A stretch of 64,000 bases of DNA from Burkholderiales bacterium (GCA_019744975.1 JAIETP010000016.1:1-64000); one strand, 5' to 3'; numbered from the stretch's first letter, positions 8,260 through 16,901 are shown. Numbers and translations are program-made. Notes: a model not told the origin generated them from the letters alone.

Positions 8260-9828
8260 TTATGGACGCACACCGGCACGCAGCTTGGGGCCAAGCTGGC
8301 TGGCAAGCCGCCCTTGTAATGAATCGATGAACTGGCACAGATAGGGCCGCGTTTCGCGCGGATCGATCACATCTTCCACGGCAAAAGCTTCGGCGGTGCG
8401 GAAGGGTGAGGCGAGTTGTTTCAGTTCGACCTCGATTTCGCGTTCACGCGTCGCAGGATCGGAGGCGCTTTCGATTTCCTTGCGGTATGCGGCCTTGACG
8501 CCGCCTTCGACCGGCAGCGAACCCCACTCAGCCGAAGGCCAGGCAATCTTGAAATTGAGTCCGCCACGGTCGATGAAGCCGCCGCCGGCGACGCCGTAAC
8601 ATTTGCGCACGATCACCGAGAACATCGGCACCCGCGACTGCAACGCGATGTAGCGCGCACGCACGCCTTCACGCAGGATTGCATCGGCCTCGGATTCACG
8701 GCCAACCATCAGGCCGGGAATGTCGGCAAACAATATGATCGGGATATTGAACATGTCGCAGAGCTCGGTGAAATGGCCCTGCTTGCGCGCCGCCTTGAAA
8801 TCCATGATGCCACCGACCATCGGATTGCTGGCGATGATGCCGACCACCTTGCCGTTCATGCGCGCCAGCGCGGTGATGATGGCGCGGCCGAAGGTCGGCT
8901 GGATTTCAAACAGCGAATCGCGGTCGACAATCATGCCGACCAGTTTTTTCATGTTGTAGGCCTGACGATTGGAGCGCGGCACGATGCTCGCCAGCGCATC
9001 TTCGCAACGGTCCACCGGGTCACCACCGTTCACCACCGGCGGCAGTTCCCATACGTTCTGCGGCATGTACGACAGGAAACGGCGGATCTGATCGAAACAG
9101 TCCTGCTCGTTTTCCGCGACATTGTCGATGGTGCCGGCGGTATCGACCGCGACCGCGGTACCGCCGAGTTCGTCTTTGTGCAGTTTTTCGCCAAAAGCGC
9201 GTTCGACCACCGGCGGGCCTGCGGCAAAAATCTGTCCGCTGCCTTTGACCATGATCGACCAGTGCGACAGGATGGCGCGCATTGACGGACCACCGGCGGT
9301 GGTGCCCATCACGGCGGATACCACGGGCACGATGCCGAGCAGATCGACTGAACGTTCGACGCCGTCCTGGCCGTAACCCGGCACCACGGTGTAACCCTTG
9401 CGTTTGGCGGTGTTGACCGTGCCGCCGGTGCCGTCGATCAGGTTGACCAGCGGAATGCGGTACTCGAAAGCCAGGTCTTCGATGAAGCCGCCCTGCCCGC
9501 CCTTGCGCCGGTCGCTGCCGAATCCGGTGCCGGCGCGGATGGTGTAATCCTCGCCACCGATCGCCACCGGCCGCCCGCCGATGTGGGCGATGCCCATCAC
9601 GTACGGCGCGGGTTCGAAGCCGGTCAGCTGGCCGGAAGCATCGTATTTGGCCTTGCCGGCGAGTTTGCCGACCTCGCGGAAGGAGCCGGCATCGGCGAGC
9701 CGGCCTATGCGTTCGCGGACCGTGAGCTTGCCCTGGGCGTGGTGCTTGGCCACCGCCTCTGGCCCGCCGCAGGCCTCCGCCAGCGTGCGCCGGCGGTGCA
9801 GCTCGTCGATTTCAGGCTGCCAGCTCAT
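8260..9828 (-). CDS. Acyl-CoA carboxylase, carboxyltransferase subunit (second of two)
   Basis: The 522-residue product also has both carboxyltransferase lobes. The N-lobe runs from MSWQPEIDELHRRR through LIDGTGGTVNTAKRKG, with the glycine-rich oxyanion segment. The C-lobe contains IILFADIPGLMVGRESEADA and IVRKCYGVAGGGFIDRGG. Its acid-rich C-lobe pocket sequence differs from the first carboxyltransferase (DIPG against DTPG), suggesting another acyl-CoA or a structural partner role. It lies 107 bp downstream of the biotin carrier gene. The start ATG at 9828 is preceded by a very AT-rich stretch without a clear Shine-Dalgarno sequence. Confidence 0.88.
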   Translation of the reverse strand: MSWQPEIDELHRRRTLAEACGGPEAVAKHHAQGKLTVRERIGRLADAGSFREVGKLAGKAKYDASGQLTGFEPAPYVMGIAHIGGRPVAIGGEDYTIRAGTGFGSDRRKGGQGGFIEDLAFEYRIPLVNLIDGTGGTVNTAKRKGYTVVPGYGQDGVERSVDLLGIVPVVSAVMGTTAGGPSMRAILSHWSIMVKGSGQIFAAGPPVVERAFGEKLHKDELGGTAVAVDTAGTIDNVAENEQDCFDQIRRFLSYMPQNVWELPPVVNGGDPVDRCEDALASIVPRSNRQAYNMKKLVGMIVDRDSLFEIQPTFGRAIITALARMNGKVVGIIASNPMVGGIMDFKAARKQGHFTELCDMFNIPIILFADIPGLMVGRESEADAILREGVRARYIALQSRVPMFSVIVRKCYGVAGGGFIDRGGLNFKIAWPSAEWGSLPVEGGVKAAYRKEIESASDPATREREIEVELKQLASPFRTAEAFAVEDVIDPRETRPYLCQFIDSLQGRLASQLGPKLRAGVRP

Positions 9829-9839
9829 GGGCTTATACT

Positions 9840-9869
9840 CTTAAAAATATAAATTAAAACAATTAGTTA
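9840..9869 (-). promoter_or_regulatory. AT-rich IHF-like site upstream of the second carboxyltransferase
   Basis: Read on the minus strand the core TAACTAATTGTTT (9857-9869) fits the IHF consensus YAANNNNTTGATW with one mismatch and is followed by a T-rich tract. It is one of nine related motifs in the window and lies 11 bp before the start codon. Confidence 0.45.
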
Positions 9870-9935
9870 TGATGTTAGCGTAAGCTCACTATTGAGTCGT
9901 AAGCGGATGCTTACTTTCCAGCCTATTAGCCATCC

Positions 9936-10157
9936 CTATTCCTCGAGGATGGCGACCACCTGACCTTCGGCCACCGGGTCTTTTTCCTTGACCAGGATTT
10001 CCTTCACCGTGCCGCCGTCCTCGGTGATCACGGGAATTTCCATTTTCATCGACTCAATGATGATCAGGATGTCGCCACCCTCGACCTTGTCGCCGGGCTT
10101 GGCTTTGAGTTGCCAAACAGTGCCGGTAATTTCAGATTTGACTTCAATGCGGGCCAT
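9936..10157 (-). CDS. Stand-alone biotin carrier protein
   Basis: This 73-residue protein is a bare biotinyl/lipoyl domain. The target lysine lies in ESMKMEIP (MKM motif), between the two glycines of the hairpin folds (AKPGDKVEGGD and EGQVVAILEE). Biotin protein ligase would biotinylate this lysine; the carrier then shuttles carboxybiotin between the biotin carboxylase (5108-6457) and the carboxyltransferases. It is the first gene of the operon, with an AGGAG ribosome site eight bases before the ATG and a strong promoter upstream. Free carriers of this size are unusual compared with the longer AccB. Confidence 0.9.
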   Translation of the reverse strand: MARIEVKSEITGTVWQLKAKPGDKVEGGDILIIIESMKMEIPVITEDGGTVKEILVKEKDPVAEGQVVAILEE

Positions 10158-10195
10158 GACGGAGCTCCTGGAGGTGAGATCGGAAGGGATACAAG

Positions 10196-10224
10196 ATGCT
10201 ATTCTTGTGCCATATTGTTGTCAA
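10196..10224 (-). promoter_or_regulatory. Promoter of the carboxylase operon
   Basis: On the minus strand a perfect -35 box TTGACA (10219-10224) is followed after exactly 17 bp by TAGCAT (10196-10201), 4/6 to the -10 consensus. Its -35 box overlaps the palindromic region shared with the divergent gntR promoter, so repression by the neighbouring GntR protein is likely. Confidence 0.65.
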
Positions 10225-10240
10225 GAAGATTGTTGACAAT
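10216..10240. promoter_or_regulatory. Candidate GntR operator between divergent promoters
   Basis: ATTGTTGACAAT (10229-10240) has the TTGT-NN-ACAA dyad. TTGTCAA (10218-10224) and TTGACAA (10233-10239) also form an inverted pair across eight bases. FCD-type GntR proteins commonly bind short dyads of this kind. The site overlaps both -35 boxes, which would allow joint control of the regulator gene and the carboxylase operon. Confidence 0.5.
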
Positions 10241-10261
10241 AATACAAAGCCTCCGTATTGT
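10233..10261 (+). promoter_or_regulatory. Promoter of the GntR-family gene
   Basis: TTGACA (10233-10238), a 17-bp spacer and TATTGT (10256-10261, 4/6) form a good sigma-70 promoter. Transcription would start near 10268, leaving only about 20 nt before the ATG at 10288. The -35 box lies inside the ATTGTTGACAAT dyad, which predicts autoregulation. Confidence 0.65.
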
Positions 10262-10287
10262 GACACTCATCATGACCAACCTGCCGA

Positions 10288-11004
10288 ATGCCCATGCCCG
10301 CCACTAATGCCTCTCCCGATCCGCTGACCCTGCTGCGTAGCGGTGCGCCGCTGACCCAGTCGCTGCCCGAGCAGATCGCCACGCAACTGTCGGAACGCAT
10401 CGTGTCCGGCGCCTACACCCCGGGCCAGCGCATCATGGAACAGGCGGTCGCCGAAGAATTCGAGGTCAGCCGCGGCCCCGTGCGTGAAGCATTGCGGCTG
10501 CTGGAAAAAGAAGGCTTGGTGATGATCCTGCCGCGACGCGGTGCGCAGGTCACCAACCCGACCATTGAGGAAGTGAACGAGATTTTCGACATCCGCGCCA
10601 TGTTGAACGGATTGCGCGACCGGCTGATCGCCGAGGGCAAACAACGCGAACAGCTGGTGCCGGTGCTGGAACGGGACATCGCGCGATTGGCGCAGACCGC
10701 CGCGGTTCCCGGACCCGGCGACGAATACATCGAAATCGTGTTGCGGCTGAACCGATTGCTGACCCAGGCCGCAGGCAACCAGCGACTGCAGGCCATCCTC
10801 GGTTCACTCGCGGTGCAAACCGTGCGTTACACCCGCCTCGGCCTGTCGACTCCCCAACGCCGCCGGCAATCGGTGCAGAACTGGCAAAGCCTGCTGCGCG
10901 CCATTCGTGAAGGCGACGGCGATGCGGCGGAACGCATTGCACGCCAGCGCGTGATCGATTCACGCAATGCCGCGGTCGAGCACCTGCGCGCACAGTCCGC
11001 TTGA
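10288..11004 (+). CDS. GntR/FCD-family transcriptional regulator
   Basis: The 238-residue protein has an N-terminal GntR winged helix (about residues 24-90; IVSGAYTPGQRIMEQ then VSRGPVREALRLLEKEGL) and a helical FCD ligand-binding domain after it. FadR-subfamily regulators bind short dyads and are released or activated by an acid or acyl-CoA effector. It is transcribed away from the carboxylase operon from overlapping control sequences, so that operon and perhaps the downstream crotonase gene are its likely targets. The ATG at 10288 or the in-frame ATG at 10294 could be used. The effector is unknown. Confidence 0.88.
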   Translation: MPMPATNASPDPLTLLRSGAPLTQSLPEQIATQLSERIVSGAYTPGQRIMEQAVAEEFEVSRGPVREALRLLEKEGLVMILPRRGAQVTNPTIEEVNEIFDIRAMLNGLRDRLIAEGKQREQLVPVLERDIARLAQTAAVPGPGDEYIEIVLRLNRLLTQAAGNQRLQAILGSLAVQTVRYTRLGLSTPQRRRQSVQNWQSLLRAIREGDGDAAERIARQRVIDSRNAAVEHLRAQSA

Positions 11005-11072
11005 TTCCACGGTTGTGCCGTCCCCCGACCGCCGCTTAAGATAGCGGCCTCGTTTATATTCCTGCTTTTTGT

Positions 11073-11103
11073 TTTTTGTAACACCTTGTCTTTTTGTAAC
11101 ACC
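11073..11103. repeat. Short direct repeat upstream of the crotonase gene
   Basis: The 13-mer TTTTTGTAACACC occurs at 11073-11085 and again at 11091-11103, 18 bp apart, just before the crotonase start at 11118. It may be a regulatory direct repeat or chance duplication; no protein can be assigned. Confidence 0.5.
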
Positions 11104-11117
11104 ACCGGAAATCCACG

Positions 11118-11924
11118 ATGACTGCCTTGCCCAAACTGACCGATGCCACGCTGGAACTCGACGGCCGCGTAGCGACGCTGACCCTCAACCGCGACGATGT
11201 GCGCAATGCGCTGACCAGCACCGACCTGGTATCGGACATCGTCAATACGCTGCAATGGGCCAACAACTGCATGGATGCTTCGGTGCTGATCATCACCGGC
11301 GCCGGCAGTGCGTTTTCGGCGGGCGGCAACATCAAGACCATGGGTGAACGCTCCAAGGCCCCGCCGCATGAACTGCAGCGCGCCTACCGCAGCGGCATCC
11401 AGCGCATTCCGCTGGCGATGCAGGACACCGACATCCCGGTGATCGCCGCGGTCAACGGCCCGGCCATCGGCGCCGGCTTCGACCTCGCCAACATGTGCGA
11501 CATCCGCATCGGCTCCACTGACGCCCAATTCGGCGAAACCTTCATCAACCTCGGCATCATCCCCGGCGACGGCGGCGCCTGGTTCCTCAACCAGTTGCTC
11601 GGATACCAGCGCGCCGCGGAATTGACGCTGACCGGTCGCGTGCTGAAGGCCGATGAAGCCAAGACGCTGGGCATCCTGCTCGAAGTCACCGAGCCCGGTG
11701 AGTTGATGGCCGCCGCGAAAAAAATGGCCGGCAGGATCGCCGCCAAACCACCGCAGACCGTCCGTTACGCGAAACGCCTGCTGAAACTCGCACAACGCCA
11801 GCACCTCAGTGAACATCTCGATACCTGCTCGGCCTTCCAGGCGATCTGCCACAAAACAGAGGATCACCAGGAAGCGCTGCAGGCATTTTTCGACAAACGC
11901 AAAGGCGATTTCAAGGGCCGCTGA
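11118..11924 (+). CDS. Crotonase-family enoyl-CoA hydratase/isomerase
   Basis: At 268 residues it has the crotonase fold: SAGGNIKTM and NGPAIGAGFDLANMCDI form the CoA/oxyanion region, and GIIPGDGG the third. Compared with classical enoyl-CoA hydratase, the first catalytic Glu (GCELA) is Asp in GFDLA, and the second (QPEINLG) is Phe in ETFINLG, while PGDGG supplies an acid as in several isomerases. It is therefore more likely an isomerase, lyase or hydrolase than a simple hydratase. Its position beside the GntR gene and carboxylase operon suggests a shared acyl-CoA pathway. The stop overlaps the next ATG (TGATG). Confidence 0.85.
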   Translation: MTALPKLTDATLELDGRVATLTLNRDDVRNALTSTDLVSDIVNTLQWANNCMDASVLIITGAGSAFSAGGNIKTMGERSKAPPHELQRAYRSGIQRIPLAMQDTDIPVIAAVNGPAIGAGFDLANMCDIRIGSTDAQFGETFINLGIIPGDGGAWFLNQLLGYQRAAELTLTGRVLKADEAKTLGILLEVTEPGELMAAAKKMAGRIAAKPPQTVRYAKRLLKLAQRQHLSEHLDTCSAFQAICHKTEDHQEALQAFFDKRKGDFKGR

Positions 11925-12628
11925 TGTACAAACCGCGCCGCATCGCCTGCGCACTGCTGCTGGCAAGCCTGCCGGCCGTACCGGCAATGGCGCAGCAAAA
12001 ACCGGCGGCCAAACCACAGGACGGGGTATTTGCGCCGCGCGATGAAGCAGCGGGTGACCAGTCGTGGACACGTTTCCGCGATCGCCTGCTGGAAGCCGTG
12101 CAGCAGCGCGACAAAAAATTCGTATTGGGTGTTGTCGACCGCAATGTGCGTAACGGCATCGGCCAGCCCAACGGCCACGAGGAATTCATTCGCCAGTGGG
12201 AGCCGGATGCCGAGAACAGTCCGCTGTGGCGCGAACTGCCGCGTGCGCTGCACCTGGGTGCCTCCTGGTACAGCCATGAAAAAATGCCGCGCAGTCTGTG
12301 CGCCCCCTATGTGCTGCCGCGCTGGCCAAAAAATGCAGACCCCCACGGCAATGGTGCGATCACCGCGCGCGAAACCGCGTTGCGGGCCGCCCCTTCCGGC
12401 AGCGCTGAAATCCTCGCCAGCCTTGGCCAGTCCATCGTACCGGTCATTGACTGGGAAGTCGCCGACAATGACGCCGGCATCAAACAGAAGTGGGTAAAAA
12501 TCAGTGCACAGTCGCGTGAGGGCTTTATTCCGGAAGAACATATCCGCAGCCCGCTCGAACACCTCGCCTGTTTCCGCAAAAACGAAACGGGCTGGCGCCT
12601 GACCTCATTCCTCGCCGCCGGCGAGTAG
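11924..12628 (+). CDS. Secreted protein with SH3-like domain
   Basis: The 234-residue protein begins with a signal peptide (residues 1-24, ending PAMA before QQKP). The middle contains an alpha-helical region (RFRDRLLEAVQQRDKKFVLGVVD). From about residue 145 a bacterial SH3-like repeat follows (ETALRAAPSGSAEILASLG ... KWVKIS ... GFIPEEHI). Such domains often bind cell-wall peptides. It is translationally coupled to the crotonase by a one-base overlap, though a functional link to that enzyme is doubtful. It probably acts in the periplasm. Confidence 0.75.
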   Translation: MYKPRRIACALLLASLPAVPAMAQQKPAAKPQDGVFAPRDEAAGDQSWTRFRDRLLEAVQQRDKKFVLGVVDRNVRNGIGQPNGHEEFIRQWEPDAENSPLWRELPRALHLGASWYSHEKMPRSLCAPYVLPRWPKNADPHGNGAITARETALRAAPSGSAEILASLGQSIVPVIDWEVADNDAGIKQKWVKISAQSREGFIPEEHIRSPLEHLACFRKNETGWRLTSFLAAGE

Positions 12629-12640
12629 CATGTTTACACC

Positions 12641-13633
12641 ATGCGCCCGATCTTCATCTGCCCGGTATTTTTTACTGCGGCACTGCTGGTGATGGCGGGT
12701 GTCGCGCAGGCCATTGATCTTCAGGGCCATCGCGGCGCGCGCGGCCTGCTGCCGGAAAACACTTTGCCGGCCTTCGCGCAGGCCTTGAGCATCGGCGTCA
12801 CCACGCTGGAACTGGATACCGCAGTCACCCGGGACGGTGTGGTCGTGGTCAGCCACGACGCGACGCTGAATCCGGATATCACGCGGGGATCAGACGGATT
12901 ATGGCTTACACGCCATGGCCCCGCGATCCACACGTTGACCTGGAACGAGTTGCAGCAGTATGACGTCGGCCGTATCCGGCCACAGACGGCTTACGCGCAG
13001 CGTTTCCCTGTACAGCAGCCGGTCGACGGCACCCGCATGCCGCGATTGACCGAGGTATTCGCCCTGGCGCGACGTGCCGGCAACAGCACCGTGCGCTTCA
13101 ACATCGAAACCAAGATTTCTCCGGAACAGCCGCAGCACACGCTGCCGCCGGCAGAGTTTGCGCGAGCGCTGATTGCACTGATACGCGCGGAAAACCTGGA
13201 ATCGCGCGTCACCATCCAGTCTTTTGACTGGCGCACATTGCTGGTGGTGCAGCAGGAGGCGCCGCGGATCGCGACGGTATACCTGAGCGCGCAGCAATCC
13301 TGGCAGGACAATATCCGCGCCCGCGACACAGCTTCACCGTGGACCGCGGAGTACCATGTCAGCCGTTACGCCGGCTCGGTGCCACAAATGATCAAGGCCG
13401 CGGGCGGCGCTGTGTGGTCGCCCTATTTCGGTGAGGTGACGCTTGAGGCCGTGCGCGAGGCGCAACAGGCCGGATTAAAAGTCGTGGTGTGGACTGTGAA
13501 CGAGTCGCGCGATATCGAGCGCATGATCGATTTCGGCGTCGACGGCATCATTTCCGATTACCCGGACCGGCTGCGGCGCATCGCCGCGGAGCGCGGCCTG
13601 GCGCTGCCGGCGGCGACGCCGGTCCTCCCTTGA
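12641..13633 (+). CDS. Exported glycerophosphodiester phosphodiesterase
   Basis: The 330-residue protein has a signal peptide (about residues 1-25) and a GDPD TIM-barrel: HRGARGLLPENTLPAF with the first catalytic His, LELDTAVTRDG with the metal-binding Glu and Asp, VSHDATL with the second His, and WTVNESRDIERMIDFGVDGIISDYP near the end. The family splits glycerophosphodiesters into glycerol 3-phosphate and an alcohol. Export suggests it salvages phosphodiesters in the periplasm; GlpD, encoded in this window, could use the product after uptake. It ends six bases before the convergent ccsB stop. Confidence 0.9.
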   Translation: MRPIFICPVFFTAALLVMAGVAQAIDLQGHRGARGLLPENTLPAFAQALSIGVTTLELDTAVTRDGVVVVSHDATLNPDITRGSDGLWLTRHGPAIHTLTWNELQQYDVGRIRPQTAYAQRFPVQQPVDGTRMPRLTEVFALARRAGNSTVRFNIETKISPEQPQHTLPPAEFARALIALIRAENLESRVTIQSFDWRTLLVVQQEAPRIATVYLSAQQSWQDNIRARDTASPWTAEYHVSRYAGSVPQMIKAAGGAVWSPYFGEVTLEAVREAQQAGLKVVVWTVNESRDIERMIDFGVDGIISDYPDRLRRIAAERGLALPAATPVLP

Positions 13634-13639
13634 GGCCGG

Positions 13640-14821
13640 CTACAACGAGCCGTAGGAGTGTAATCCCGACAGGAACATGTTGACGCCGATGAAGGCGAAG
13701 GTGGTCACCATCAGTCCGACCACCGACCACCAGGCCAGCAGCGGACCGCGCAGGCCCTTGATAAGCCGCATGTGCAGCCAGGCGGCGTAGTTCAGCCAGA
13801 CAATCAACGCCCAGGTTTCCTTCGGATCCCAGGACCAGTAACCGCCCCAGGCTTCCGCCGCCCACATCGCGCCGAGGATGGTCGCGATGGTGAAAAATGC
13901 GAAGCCGATGGCGATGGACTTGTACATCACATCGTCCATGACTTCCGCCGGCGGCAGCAGGCGTGTCATGACACCTTTGTTCGCCAGCAGGTAGGCCACG
14001 CCGACCATCGCCGCAATTGAAAACGCACCGTAACCGATGAAATTCGCCGGCACGTGAATTTTCATCCACCACGATTGCAATGCGGGCACCAGCGGCTGGA
14101 TTTCATGCGCACCACGGTCGAAGGTGTACCAGAGGATGAACCACACCGCGGCAAGAATGATCAGCAGTACAAAGGCACCCAGTTTGCGCGTCGCATAACG
14201 GCCTTCGTAATACAGGTACAGCAGTGACGTGATGATGCAGAACAGCACGAACACTTCGTAGAGATTGCTGATGGGAATATGGCCGACGTCGGTGCCGATC
14301 AGGTACGACTCATACCAGCGCACCATCAGCCCGATCAGGCCCATGGTCGTGGCGCTCCAGGTGAATCCGGTTCCAGCCCGCGCCAAGCCGTCGGCGCGCC
14401 CCAACAACCCGGCCCAGTAGGCCACACCGGCCATGCCGTAGAGAAAACACATCCACATGATCGCGGTCTGGCTGGAAATCATGTATTTCAGGAAAAACAC
14501 TTTATCGGCGCGTGCGAGTTCGCCCTGGTACAGCGAAATGCTCCACAGGCTGACGCCCACCAGCACGATCATCAGTACGCGCACCGGTTTCCAGTGCCAG
14601 CCGAGACCGGCGACGGACAATGCTGTGCCAACAAGGATGGTTTTTTCATACCCGTCCATGTAAGCGCCGTAGAGTTGCAGCGCCACACCGGCGCCGATCA
14701 GCAATGCGGCGGCATAGGCCCAGTCAAACCAGGACAGGCGGCGCAGCCAGGATTGGGGCTGCGGCAGGGTCTGTGCTTGGATTGAAGTTTGGTTCGCCGT
14801 TTGAGTTTGTGTCAGTTCCAT
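13640..14821 (-). CDS. ccsB: Cytochrome c biogenesis protein CcsB/ResC
   Basis: The 393-residue integral membrane protein contains the tryptophan-rich haem-handling signature (WGGYWSWDPKE near residue 325) and about eight membrane segments. With ResB, encoded directly upstream with a three-base gap, it forms the system II cytochrome c synthetase. This exports haem and attaches it to CxxCH motifs in the periplasm. The dihaem cytochrome c4 gene upstream is one likely client. System II replaces the Ccm system in many Betaproteobacteria. Symbols ccsA and ccsB are used inconsistently for this protein. Confidence 0.93.
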   Translation of the reverse strand: MELTQTQTANQTSIQAQTLPQPQSWLRRLSWFDWAYAAALLIGAGVALQLYGAYMDGYEKTILVGTALSVAGLGWHWKPVRVLMIVLVGVSLWSISLYQGELARADKVFFLKYMISSQTAIMWMCFLYGMAGVAYWAGLLGRADGLARAGTGFTWSATTMGLIGLMVRWYESYLIGTDVGHIPISNLYEVFVLFCIITSLLYLYYEGRYATRKLGAFVLLIILAAVWFILWYTFDRGAHEIQPLVPALQSWWMKIHVPANFIGYGAFSIAAMVGVAYLLANKGVMTRLLPPAEVMDDVMYKSIAIGFAFFTIATILGAMWAAEAWGGYWSWDPKETWALIVWLNYAAWLHMRLIKGLRGPLLAWWSVVGLMVTTFAFIGVNMFLSGLHSYGSL

Positions 14822-14824
14822 GGG

Positions 14825-16876
14825 TCAGTCTCTCGCTGCTGCGGCCAGCGCAGCCTTATGGCGCTCGAATTCACGTTCATTTTCCAGCGTATGCCGGTTG
14901 GTGGCCATCGCCAGCAGCATCTTGCCCTGTGCCGGTTTGACCAGCAACCAGATCCGCCGTTCGCGGATATAAAGCATCGCAAAAATGCCCAGCACCAGCA
15001 GCAGCGAGCCGCTGTAAACGATGTTTTTGCCGGGCGATCGCGTCAATTGCAGGCCGGAAGCCTTTATTTCCTCGTATTGAACCAACTGCAGATAGACCGG
15101 CGCGCCATAGGCAAAACTGTCGCTGACCGAGGTCAGGCTGTCGCGGACAAAACGCAGGGTTTGCGGCTCAAACGGCGCCGACGGCAGTTTGGCGCGTTCA
15201 CGTGCCAATTGCAGCGCTTCCAGCGCCGCGCCTTCAAGCACTTTGACATAGACATCGGCGGCTTTTTCCTGCTCGGCCTGCGGGATGCCTTTTTCGATGA
15301 ACTGGCCGACGGATTCGAAGCCGCGCAAGGCAAACAACTGCAGCACCTTCTCCGCGCTTTCGGCGAGGCGCTCGCGCATGGTTTCCGACACCGCGGAGCC
15401 GCTGACTGCGTTGCGCGCAAAACGCCGACCGATCTCGGCGCGTGATTTTTCATCGAGCAGCAGCGCGCGCAACTGCATATGGCCGTCGATGCGGCCATCC
15501 GCATCCAGCGGCAGACGCAGAAAACGGAATCCTTCATTGGGGTTCGAGCGCACACCGGTCATCAGGTACCAGGCGCCGTCGAGTTGCAGCGGCAGCATGT
15601 AATTGCTGAATTCACGGGCCTGGCCCTGTGCGTCGCGCAGGCGGTACTGGAAACTCGGCCCGACGTTGCGCAGATCCTTTTTGGAGTTGTCTGCGGCGCC
15701 GGAGCCCAGCTGGTCCAGCACTTTTTTGGATACGCTGGCAACTTCAACGCGTGAAGTCGCCGTGTTGGAACTGAGATCTTCGATGTTGAAGGGCCGGAAA
15801 TCGGAGAGTTCAACACGGATCTCGGTGTCACCGCTGGTGATGCGCGTAGCCTGGTTGACCGCTCCGGCCACGTCAAAGGACGCGACCCGCGGCGACAGCA
15901 GCGGCCAGCCCTTCAACTGCATACGTGTGCCGCCATCGGCAAAACTTGCCTGGTAGATGGCAACACCCTTGTGGAAAAACGGATAGTTGACACGAATGGT
16001 GCGTTCAAACCGTTCACCGGTTTCGTTGTCGGTGACCACAATGTCGCTGGCAAAATCACGCGGCTGCCCGGTCGAGTAATGGTCGATATGGAATTTTTTC
16101 AGCGCCACCGTGAACGGCAGGTCCTGTACCAGGTAGCCGTCGGCAACGTTCTGGAACACGACATTGGCGCTGGTGCCTTCGGGGATGTTGACGTTGCCGC
16201 GGAACGACAGGTTGGCGGGCGACAGCCGGCTCTGCGGCGGCACCTGGCTTTGCGGGATATCACGGGTCTCGATGACTTTCTGCCCGGTGAGCTGCAGTAC
16301 TTTCAGCGGGATGTTGCCGTCGAGCAAGCCGCCGAAACAGATCACCACGATGCCGCAGTGGGTCAGCAGGTAACCGGTGCGGTGATAACTGCCGGCCTTG
16401 GCGGCAATCAGCGTGTCGGCGCCGTCTTCGCCGCGCGGCACGGCGCGGAAACGGAAACCATTCGAAGTCAGGTATTGTGTTGCGCGTTCAAGTGCCGTCG
16501 CCGGCGATATGGCCAGTTCAAATTCCGCGCGCTGCTGAATATGCTGCAGTGAACGTTCCGTTGCCTGCTCGCGGAAATTGCGCATTTCGCGCAGCATGCC
16601 CGGACCATTGCGGTAAACACACAGGCTGGTCGACAGCACGAGGAAGCTGAGGATCGCGAGGAACCAGGTGGCGTGATACACGTCGTATAGCCCCAGCGCC
16701 TCGAACACCGGAAACCAGAACTGGCCGAACTGCGATATGTAATTGGGGTAGGGCTCGGCCTGCTTCAGCACCGTGCCAACCACGGACGCGATCGCCAGCA
16801 CGGTCAGCAGGCTGACGGCAAAACGCATCGATGACAACAGATCGTAAGCAGCGCGGGTTCGGGTGTGCTGGGCCAT
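14825..16876 (-). CDS. resB: Cytochrome c biogenesis protein ResB
   Basis: The 683-residue protein has three membrane segments in the first 230 residues (LLTVLAIASVVGTVLKQAEP, AILSFLVLSTSLCVYRNGP, YLLTHCGIVVICFGGLLDG), then a large periplasmic domain and a final segment near residue 620 (LLLVLGIFAMLYIRERR). This is the standard topology of ResB/Ccs1, the partner that presents apocytochrome to CcsB. The VVGTVLKQ and NGPG elements near the N-terminus are typical. It begins 25 bp after the terminator of the cytochrome c4 gene, so it may need its own promoter or depend on read-through. Confidence 0.92.
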   Translation of the reverse strand: MAQHTRTRAAYDLLSSMRFAVSLLTVLAIASVVGTVLKQAEPYPNYISQFGQFWFPVFEALGLYDVYHATWFLAILSFLVLSTSLCVYRNGPGMLREMRNFREQATERSLQHIQQRAEFELAISPATALERATQYLTSNGFRFRAVPRGEDGADTLIAAKAGSYHRTGYLLTHCGIVVICFGGLLDGNIPLKVLQLTGQKVIETRDIPQSQVPPQSRLSPANLSFRGNVNIPEGTSANVVFQNVADGYLVQDLPFTVALKKFHIDHYSTGQPRDFASDIVVTDNETGERFERTIRVNYPFFHKGVAIYQASFADGGTRMQLKGWPLLSPRVASFDVAGAVNQATRITSGDTEIRVELSDFRPFNIEDLSSNTATSRVEVASVSKKVLDQLGSGAADNSKKDLRNVGPSFQYRLRDAQGQAREFSNYMLPLQLDGAWYLMTGVRSNPNEGFRFLRLPLDADGRIDGHMQLRALLLDEKSRAEIGRRFARNAVSGSAVSETMRERLAESAEKVLQLFALRGFESVGQFIEKGIPQAEQEKAADVYVKVLEGAALEALQLARERAKLPSAPFEPQTLRFVRDSLTSVSDSFAYGAPVYLQLVQYEEIKASGLQLTRSPGKNIVYSGSLLLVLGIFAMLYIRERRIWLLVKPAQGKMLLAMATNRHTLENEREFERHKAALAAAARD

Positions 16877-16901
16877 GAAGATTCAGTTAACCAACCAGAC
16901 T

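Noticed and set aside
10272-10307. An 11-codon leader frame (MTNLPNAHARH) overlapping the gntR start
   Set aside because: It has no convincing ribosome site and is probably chance; it would lie almost at the predicted transcript start.
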